A DNA stretch of 19,276 bases from an uncultured Bacillota bacterium. Lineage in GTDB: Bacteria; Bacillota; Clostridia; Peptostreptococcales; Anaerovoracaceae. Of this stretch, positions 13,684 through 19,276 are shown piece after piece (position 1 is the first letter of the stretch; every line of letters starts with the position of its first letter). The notes beneath the pieces were generated by a model. The model did no database searches, was not told the origin of the DNA, and was given only the letters and a program-made list of their open reading frames with translations. The stretch lies in NCBI GenBank assembly GCA_946546075.1, contig CAMNNV010000007.1, positions 1 to 19,276 on the forward strand. Direction: 5' to 3'. Both the position numbers and the translations under genes were made by a program.

Positions 13684-14442
13684 TTACCAGTCAAGCCCCT
13701 TTTCTTCAGGCTCGTACTGGAAGGTCGGCATCGGCTCAAGTTTGAATTTGTTCCACTTGTGCTTGTTGTCGATCTTTTCTTTTGTTTCAGGATCCTCGCA
13801 TACTCCCGTCCTGATATATTTATCGAGCGCTGCATAGGTGAATCCGAGATTGTCCTCGTCCGTCTTGGACTGAAGCCCGTCGATCGGAACCTTGTCTACG
13901 AACATCGAAGGAAGTCCCAGCGCTCTTCCCACAGCCTTTACTTCCTGGACCGTGAGCTTGGAAAGCGGACTGAAATCCCCTGCTCCGTCGCCGAACTTCG
14001 TGTTGTATCCCACCCAGTCCTCACTGAGATTGCACGTATTGGCAACGCGGCCGTTGAGGGACTGTGACGTAGCATAGAGCGCCGTCATTCTAAGTCTCGG
14101 CGGCAGATTCACGATGGTCTGGGCTGACACTTCCGGAAGCGCCTTCTCGATCTGCGCGATGATGCCATCGAAGGCATCTTTGATATTGATCTCCACCTGC
14201 CGGATCCCTACGTGCTCACAAAGAGATCTTGCCACATCGATATCGAACTGTTCTCCGTTCGGCATGAGAACGCCGATGACCCTGTCCTTTCCCAGAGCCT
14301 CTGCGCAGAGTGCTGCAACGACGGAGCTGTCTTTGCCTCCGCTGATGCCCACAACGGCATTGCATCCTTTGCCATTTACTTCAAACCAGTCTCTGATCCA
14401 CTGTACTATATCGTTCTTGACTTTCTCTGCATCAAATGCCAT
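13684..14442 (-). CDS. nadE: NAD+ synthase, ammonia-dependent
   Basis: A 252-residue enzyme that converts deamido-NAD+ and ammonia to NAD+ with ATP, the last step of NAD synthesis. The ATP pyrophosphatase loop SGGKDSS lies at residues 34-40. NLPPRLRMTALYA, NTCNLSEDW, TKFGDGAGDFSPLSKLTV and DGLQSKTDEDNLGFTY are the standard motifs. There is no glutaminase domain, so free ammonia is the likely nitrogen donor. GAGAGG lies 8 bases before the ATG. It is the last gene of the feoAB-lyase-MBL-nadE run, 15 bases after the MBL-fold gene. Confidence 0.96.
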   Translation of the reverse strand: MAFDAEKVKNDIVQWIRDWFEVNGKGCNAVVGISGGKDSSVVAALCAEALGKDRVIGVLMPNGEQFDIDVARSLCEHVGIRQVEINIKDAFDGIIAQIEKALPEVSAQTIVNLPPRLRMTALYATSQSLNGRVANTCNLSEDWVGYNTKFGDGAGDFSPLSKLTVQEVKAVGRALGLPSMFVDKVPIDGLQSKTDEDNLGFTYAALDKYIRTGVCEDPETKEKIDNKHKWNKFKLEPMPTFQYEPEEKGLDW

Positions 14443-14457
14443 ATCGATTACCTCTCT

Positions 14458-15402
14458 TTATCTGTACGTTGCCCTGATGGCAGCTATCACGATCGCTTTT
14501 GCATTTATGAGGAATGCTTCCTCCGGCTGTTCCGCGATGAATCGCGGATCCCAGTAGTTATTGTAATACTCTTTTACCATTTCTTCAATGCTAAGCCCGT
14601 CTCTTCTCATCTGCTTGATCTTGTCCACCTTCTCATCGCAGCTGTCACGGAACATCTGCCAGTACTTCTCATGAAAATACTCCGGAAGCAGCCCGAAATG
14701 AGGAAGACACACCCGCTTCGCACCATAGGAGCGGCACTTATCGAGAGATACCATAGCATCGTCGAAACTCTTTAATATCGGGGTGTTGATATAATCAAAA
14801 CTCTGGATGAGCCCCACGCTCTCACAGCAGAACAGGACACCTGCGGGCTCATAAGCAAAGGTCAGCGAACAATCCGTATGACCTTTCGTCTCCAAGACGC
14901 GCATCTCCTCGTTTCCCAAAGAGATCACGTCTCCATCATGAAGGATCTGATCTACCTCCGGCAGGTCTACCCGGATATCCACGTTGCTTCCCGGATCATA
15001 GAGTTCTCTCGCCGTCTCTCCCAGATGGCGTATGAGATCTCTGGCACCGGGGTGTGCGAACACACTGGCGCACTTTTCGCTGGCAAGAACCTTTGCATCA
15101 GGAAATGCGCTCTTGATGTACGGCAGCGCACCCATGTGGTCGTAATGAGAATGGCTGAGGAAGATCATGTCGATGGTATCCCTGCCGAGCTCTGCCAGCT
15201 TCTCGCGAATATTCTCCACCGTATAAGGACCGCAGTAAGCCATACCACAGTCATAAAGAGCTGTCTTTTCAGAGCCGGCGATGAGGAATACCTCGCCGCC
15301 CCGCATCGGAGTCATCCTGTATATCCCATCGGGAAAGCCGAACCGGTCGTGGCCTCCCCCGAAAAATTCAAAAATGTCGTCTTCCGGTCTTTTGCAGATC
15401 AT
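14458..15402 (-). CDS. MBL-fold metallo-hydrolase
   Basis: A 314-residue metallo-beta-lactamase-fold protein of unknown substrate. The metal motif HSHYDH gives His84, His86, Asp88 and His89; further ligands are His175 (GHTDCS) and His235 (LPHFG). At the place of the bridging Asp the sequence reads LFCCESVG, so Glu194 takes that role or the second metal is bound differently. The C-terminal 70 residues are helical and may form a lid. The ATG at 15402 is preferred, with AAAGGTGA upstream and 4 bases after the previous stop; a GTG at 15414 is an alternative. Position in the operon suggests a thiol- or NAD-related substrate, but that is only inference. Confidence 0.88.
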   Translation of the reverse strand: MICKRPEDDIFEFFGGGHDRFGFPDGIYRMTPMRGGEVFLIAGSEKTALYDCGMAYCGPYTVENIREKLAELGRDTIDMIFLSHSHYDHMGALPYIKSAFPDAKVLASEKCASVFAHPGARDLIRHLGETARELYDPGSNVDIRVDLPEVDQILHDGDVISLGNEEMRVLETKGHTDCSLTFAYEPAGVLFCCESVGLIQSFDYINTPILKSFDDAMVSLDKCRSYGAKRVCLPHFGLLPEYFHEKYWQMFRDSCDEKVDKIKQMRRDGLSIEEMVKEYYNNYWDPRFIAEQPEEAFLINAKAIVIAAIRATYR

Positions 15403-15406
15403 GACG

Positions 15407-16588
15407 TCACTCACCTTTTAACTCTCTGTATGCGCTGTGGAGCCGTCTCATGGCCTCCTCCAGCGTGCTGCGCGGACATGCCGCGTTCAGTCTTTCGAAG
15501 CCTTCCCCGTCTTCACCGAACATATCGCCGGTGTCCAGCCAGAGTTTGGCTTTGTTTACGATAAAATCATACTGTTCGTCTCGTGTAAGACCCAGTTTCC
15601 GCAGGTCGATCCATACGAGATACGTCCCTTCTGTCGGAACCACCGTGATTTCCGGCATGTTCTCACGTATAAAAGCGTTGATGTAGTCGATGTTGGCGCT
15701 GATATACTCCTTGAGTTCGTCCATCCACGGTCCGCCCTTCTCGTAGGCCGCCTGACATGCTGCCATTCCCAGCATGCCGGCCCATCCGAAGCTGACGCGT
15801 TCCAGTTCTTTTTTGAAGAGTTTTCTCTTGTCCCGGTTCGGGATGAATATGTTGGAGATCTGCAGTCCTGCAAGGTTGAAGGACTTGCTTGGAGCTGTGC
15901 AGACGCATACGTTCCTGGCGATTTCTTCTGATATGCTGGCGATCGGTGTATGAACGCGATCTCCATAGACGAAATCGCAGTGGATCTCATCGCATACCAG
16001 CATGACATCATGTTTGATGCAAAGACCTGCCACCTTCTCCAGTTCTTCCCGGGTCCATACCCTTCCCACCGGGTTGTGGGGACTGCAAAGGATCATCATG
16101 GTGACATCAGGACGTGATAATTTCTCATCGAGATCTTCGAAGTCCATGAGATATCTTCCATCCTCATATATGAGCGGGCTGTTCACGATCACCCTGTCGT
16201 TGTTCTTGATCACGTTGCTGAAAGGATAATAAACAGGCTGCTGGATCACAATACCCTCTCCTGGCTTCGTATACGCTCTTACAGCCGTCGAAAGTGCGAA
16301 TACTACGCCCGGTGTCTGTGCGAGCCATTCTCTCCTCAGATCCCACGAGAAGCGCTCAGAAAACCAGCCCTTCACGGCTTCGAAGTACTCCTCCGTGATC
16401 ATGGTGTATCCGAAGATACCAAAATCCGCGAGTTCCTTCAGCCTTTCGGTCACTGCCTCCGGCACGCGAAAATCCATGTCCGCTACCCACAGCGGCAGCA
16501 CGTCTTCCGGCATGTCAAACATGCTGTGTCCGTCGAATTTGAGGGATCCTGTATTCTTCCTGTTTATTACTTCATCAAATCTGCTCAT
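15407..16588 (-). CDS. MalY/PatB-family PLP C-S lyase or aminotransferase
   Basis: A 393-residue fold-type I PLP enzyme. Visible marks are the N-terminal LPLWVADMDF (31-40), SPHNPVGRVW (169-178, with Asn172), Asp200 in CDEIHCDF, and the PLP lysine Lys235 in APSKSFNLAGLQ. This is the pattern of MalY/PatB proteins, which split cystathionine or cysteine to pyruvate, ammonia and a thiol or sulfide; some members act as aminotransferases. The ATG at 16588 lies 2 bases after the feoB stop; its ribosome binding site is weak (AGGAG about 17 bases away), so it probably depends on coupling to feoB. The frame is open upstream to 16912, but that part is antisense-free overlap with feoB in another frame and is not protein-like. 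Confidence 0.92.
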   Translation of the reverse strand: MSRFDEVINRKNTGSLKFDGHSMFDMPEDVLPLWVADMDFRVPEAVTERLKELADFGIFGYTMITEEYFEAVKGWFSERFSWDLRREWLAQTPGVVFALSTAVRAYTKPGEGIVIQQPVYYPFSNVIKNNDRVIVNSPLIYEDGRYLMDFEDLDEKLSRPDVTMMILCSPHNPVGRVWTREELEKVAGLCIKHDVMLVCDEIHCDFVYGDRVHTPIASISEEIARNVCVCTAPSKSFNLAGLQISNIFIPNRDKRKLFKKELERVSFGWAGMLGMAACQAAYEKGGPWMDELKEYISANIDYINAFIRENMPEITVVPTEGTYLVWIDLRKLGLTRDEQYDFIVNKAKLWLDTGDMFGEDGEGFERLNAACPRSTLEEAMRRLHSAYRELKGE

Positions 16589-16590
16589 TT

Positions 16591-18936
16591 CTAAAAGATA
16601 CCTACTCCTATCCAATAAACGATGATGGCCACGACCCATGCGATCACGCACTGCCAGATCACGACTGCAGCAGCCCATCTTCCGCCCATCTCTCTTTTGA
16701 TGGATGCGATGGCTGCTACACATGGCGTGTATATGAGGCTGAAGGCCAGCAGCGCTGCAGCCTGCACCGTAGTCATGGCTGCTGTCACGCCGCCTCCGTA
16801 GAGGACGCCCAGCGTTGCCACGACGCTTTCTTTTGCGATGAATCCCGTGATCAGTGCCGTACAGATCTTCCAGTCGCCGAGACCAGCCGGAATGAGTATC
16901 GGCGAGATCCATCCTGCGATCACGGCCAATATGCTTTCCTGGGAATCCGTGACCATGTTCAGATGCGTATCAAAACTCTGCAGGAACCAGATCACGATGG
17001 TAGCGAGCATGATGATCGTGAAGGCTCTCTCCAGGAAGTCCTTCGCCTTATCCCAAAGAAGTCTCACGACGTTTCCTGCTCCCGGAAGCCGGTAGTTCGG
17101 CAGTTCCATCACGAACGGAACAGCTTCTCCCCTGAACAAGGTCTTCCGGTACAGCAGAGCTACAAGTATGCCGATGGCGATGCAGCCAAGATAGAGGGCT
17201 GCCATGATGAATCCGCCCTTGCCCGGGAAGAATGCATTGATGAAGAATGCATAGATCGGCAGCTTGGCAGAACAGCTCATGAACGGCGTCAGCAGTATCG
17301 TCATCCTTCTGTCGCGTTCACTCGGCAGCGTTCTCGTTGCCATAACGGCAGGAACAGTACATCCGAAGCCGATCAGCATCGGAACGATGCTTCGTCCCGA
17401 AAGTCCGATCCTTCTGAGCATCTTATCCATGAAGAAGGCTACTCTCGCTATGTAGCCGCTGTCTTCCAGAAGGGATAAGAAGAAGAACATCGTGACGATG
17501 ATCGGCACGAAGCTCAGCACGCTTCCCACACCTTCGAAGATTCCTTTGATGATGAGTCCGTGTATGGCCTCATTCATATCTACTGCAGTGAGGAATGCAT
17601 CCAGTTTCTCTGTAATAAAACCGATGCCGACCGCCAGGGCTTCTTGCAGCCATGCTCCGATCACATTGAATGTGAGCCAGAATACCAGGACCATGATCGC
17701 TGCGAAAGCCGGTATAGCTGTATATTTCCCTGTGAGGAAGCTGTCGATCTTCTCGCTCCTCTTATGTTCTTTTGATTCGGCAGGTTTTCTGACCGTCTCT
17801 GCGCAGACCTTTTCGATGAAGGCGAATCTCATATCCGCTATGCTGGCGCGCCGGTCAAGGCCCCGCTCTTTTTCGAGCTGGAGGATGATATGTTCCAAAA
17901 GCTCCTTCTCATTGCCGTCGAGGGCCATCTGAGCCAGGACGACATCGTCACCCTCGATGAGTTTTGAAGCCGCGAACCGGAGAGGCACCTGCGCACGCTT
18001 TGCATGGTCATCGATCAGATGCTTCACGGCATGGAGGCACCTGTGGAGGGCACCGCCGTTATCATCTTCTCCGCAGAAATCCTGTTCCACCGGCTTCTCC
18101 TGATACTTTGCCACGTGGACTGCATGCTCCACCAGCTCATGTATGCCCTGCTTCTTCGCAGCAGAGATCGGTACTACAGGCACGCCCAGAAGCTGCTCCA
18201 TACCATTGATGTCGATGGAGCCACCGTTGCCTGTGAGCTCGTCCATCATGTTGAGAGCCACGACCATAGGGATGTCCATCTCCAGAAGCTGCATCGTAAG
18301 ATACAGATTCCTCTCGATGTTGGTGACATCCACGATGTTGATGATGGCATTTGGTCTCTCGTTCAGCACGAACTGGCGGGAAACCAGTTCCTCACTGGAG
18401 TACGGAGACATGGAATAGATCCCCGGAAGATCTGTGATGGAAGTATCCGGGTATCCTTTGATCTGTCCGTCCTTGCGGTCAACCGTCACACCCGGGAAAT
18501 TGCCCACGTGCTGGTTGGACCCCGTCAGGGCATTGAACAGCGTTGTCTTGCCGGAATTCTGGTTGCCCACAAGTGCAAACGTAAGGGTCGTACCATCCGG
18601 AAGCGGATTCTCTGCGCTCTTGTCGTGGAACTTGCCTGTTTCACCAAGTCCCGGATGGACCTTTTCTTTTCGGGTCTTGATCTCACCTGCTCTGTTTGAG
18701 CCGGAAAGTTTCTCTATCAGCTCGATCTCGATATTCGCTGCATCTGCCAGACGCAAAGTAAGTTCGTATCCATGGACACGAACTTCGATCGGGTCTCCCA
18801 GGGGTGCTTTTTTGATAAAAACAAGCTCCGCTCCCGGGATCATTCCCATATCAAGAAGATGCTGCCGCAAAGCGCCGTCCCCTCCAACGCTTCTGATGAC
18901 AGCACTTTGGCCTGTCTGTAATTCATCTAGCTTCAT
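16591..18936 (-). CDS. feoB: Ferrous iron transporter, FeoA-FeoB fusion
   Basis: A 781-residue protein that imports Fe2+. Residues 1 to about 75 are a FeoA (SH3-like) domain: LDELQTGQSAVIRSV, LRQHLLDMGMIPGAEL and the ending LTLRLADAANIEI. After a polar linker comes the FeoB GTPase: GNQNSGKT (124-131), GVTVDRKDG, DLPG (169-172), NMMD (229-232) and SAAK. The membrane part begins near residue 410 and carries the two Gate motifs, IGFGCTVPAVMATRTL and SCSAKLPIYAF. I see no FeoC gene. The ATG at 18936 has AAGG about 9 bases upstream; a GTG at 18942 is too close to it. It lies 25 bases after the partial acidic gene and heads a tight run of genes. Control by iron cannot be judged, as any promoter lies beyond the window. 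Confidence 0.96.
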   Translation of the reverse strand: MKLDELQTGQSAVIRSVGGDGALRQHLLDMGMIPGAELVFIKKAPLGDPIEVRVHGYELTLRLADAANIEIELIEKLSGSNRAGEIKTRKEKVHPGLGETGKFHDKSAENPLPDGTTLTFALVGNQNSGKTTLFNALTGSNQHVGNFPGVTVDRKDGQIKGYPDTSITDLPGIYSMSPYSSEELVSRQFVLNERPNAIINIVDVTNIERNLYLTMQLLEMDIPMVVALNMMDELTGNGGSIDINGMEQLLGVPVVPISAAKKQGIHELVEHAVHVAKYQEKPVEQDFCGEDDNGGALHRCLHAVKHLIDDHAKRAQVPLRFAASKLIEGDDVVLAQMALDGNEKELLEHIILQLEKERGLDRRASIADMRFAFIEKVCAETVRKPAESKEHKRSEKIDSFLTGKYTAIPAFAAIMVLVFWLTFNVIGAWLQEALAVGIGFITEKLDAFLTAVDMNEAIHGLIIKGIFEGVGSVLSFVPIIVTMFFFLSLLEDSGYIARVAFFMDKMLRRIGLSGRSIVPMLIGFGCTVPAVMATRTLPSERDRRMTILLTPFMSCSAKLPIYAFFINAFFPGKGGFIMAALYLGCIAIGILVALLYRKTLFRGEAVPFVMELPNYRLPGAGNVVRLLWDKAKDFLERAFTIIMLATIVIWFLQSFDTHLNMVTDSQESILAVIAGWISPILIPAGLGDWKICTALITGFIAKESVVATLGVLYGGGVTAAMTTVQAAALLAFSLIYTPCVAAIASIKREMGGRWAAAVVIWQCVIAWVVAIIVYWIGVGIF

Positions 18937-18961
18937 ACTCACTCACCTTAAAACTGTTTTT

Positions 18962-19276
18962 TTAATTCATGTATTTCGAGGAGTTGTCGTAGCTGTCCTC
19001 ATAATCTTCTGTCGCCATCAGCTCCGAAAATGACACCACATAATCGCTCAGCTCATAATCCAGGGCGTCCGTGAAATCATATCGATATCTGCTGCCGCCC
19101 AGTTTCTCCATTCTCGAAGTGGTTATGGCGTCCCTGAGGCACTGCCGGAGCACCTCATCCGTGTCCTCACTCTTGAGCTCCACATCCGATTCTTCGCAGA
19201 ACCAGTTCCGGAAACGGTACACCTCATCGGAAAGCTTCCTGATATCGTCTTCGTCCTCTGCATTCGTGAACATGCC
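18962..19276 (-). CDS. Acidic protein of unknown function (5' end may lie outside)
   Basis: A frame open from the right edge to a TAA at 18962-18964. An ATG at 19273 would give 103 residues, but the frame continues to the edge, so the true start may be further upstream. The protein is rich in Asp and Glu (for example NAEDEDDIRKLSDEVYRF near the start and ATEDYEDSYDN near the end) and appears helical. I recognise no family. Its spacing of 25 bases to feoB and same strand suggest co-transcription. Confidence 0.6.
   Translation of the reverse strand, partial: GMFTNAEDEDDIRKLSDEVYRFRNWFCEESDVELKSEDTDEVLRQCLRDAITTSRMEKLGGSRYRYDFTDALDYELSDYVVSFSELMATEDYEDSYDNSSKYMN

Noticed and set aside
14212..14775. 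Plus-strand open frame of 187 codons opposite nadE and the MBL gene
   Set aside because: Spans the junction of two real genes and has no domain or start signal.
16589..16912. N-terminal extension of the MalY/PatB gene
   Set aside because: The extra residues overlap the end of feoB in another frame, are rich in Arg, His and Gly, and are not part of the enzyme family; ATG at 16588 fits the family start.
18004..18699. Plus-strand open frame of 231 codons opposite feoB
   Set aside because: Lies wholly over the FeoB GTPase domain, whose motifs are intact on the minus strand.
1..19276. CRISPR array, transposon ends, tRNA or riboswitch
   Set aside because: No regularly spaced direct repeats, transposase-like frame, cloverleaf or known riboswitch core was seen on reading both strands.

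Overview
The window reads as an ordinary chromosomal segment of a strictly anaerobic, mid-GC Bacillota, most likely a member of the Clostridia. The reasons are a class 1B dihydroorotate dehydrogenase (PyrD plus PyrK), a FeoA-FeoB fusion for ferrous iron, an aldo/keto reductase with a C-terminal two-cluster ferredoxin domain, strong AGGAGG-type ribosome binding sites, and sigma-A-like promoters. I cannot name a genus. I see no IS element, phage gene, CRISPR array, tRNA or rRNA, and no gap between genes longer than about 200 bases.

Layout, left to right. (1) 1-2501, minus strand: pyrC-pyrK-pyrD, a tightly packed pyrimidine operon with its own promoter; pyrD runs off the left edge. (2) 2510-3424, minus: a membrane-anchored XRE-type regulator with a nested dyad upstream. 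(3) 3533-4446, minus: a glutaredoxin-like gene overlapping sfsA by one base. (4) 4589-5620, plus: a branched-chain aminotransferase, divergent from the glutaredoxin; a 14-bp palindrome lies between the two promoters. (5) 5701-7675, plus: a membrane acyltransferase overlapping an aldo/keto reductase-ferredoxin gene, whose 3' end overlaps that of a convergent EamA exporter. (6) 7665-9542: the exporter and a divergent LysR regulator with overlapping promoters and a well-placed dyad. (7) 9576-10999, minus: a secreted, possibly propeller-like protein and a UPF0291 protein. (8) 11140-12402, plus: a stand-alone fabF. (9) 12497-13677: a small two-helix membrane protein divergent from a second LysR regulator. 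(10) 13684-19276, minus: an operon-like run of an unknown acidic protein, feoAB, a MalY/PatB-type C-S lyase or aminotransferase, an MBL-fold hydrolase and nadE, with gaps of 25, 2, 4 and 15 bases.

Most genes are recognisable housekeeping or accessory metabolism: pyrimidine synthesis, branched-chain amino acids, fatty acid elongation, NAD synthesis and iron import. The parts most worth a second look are the feoAB-lyase-MBL-nadE run, the two LysR/partner modules built on the same plan, the membrane-bound XRE regulator, the secreted protein with a low-complexity stalk, and several dyads that sit on or next to well-formed promoters. I do not see a clear new defence system or mobile system here. 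Strong calls rest on motifs I can read; promoter and operator calls are pattern-based inference.
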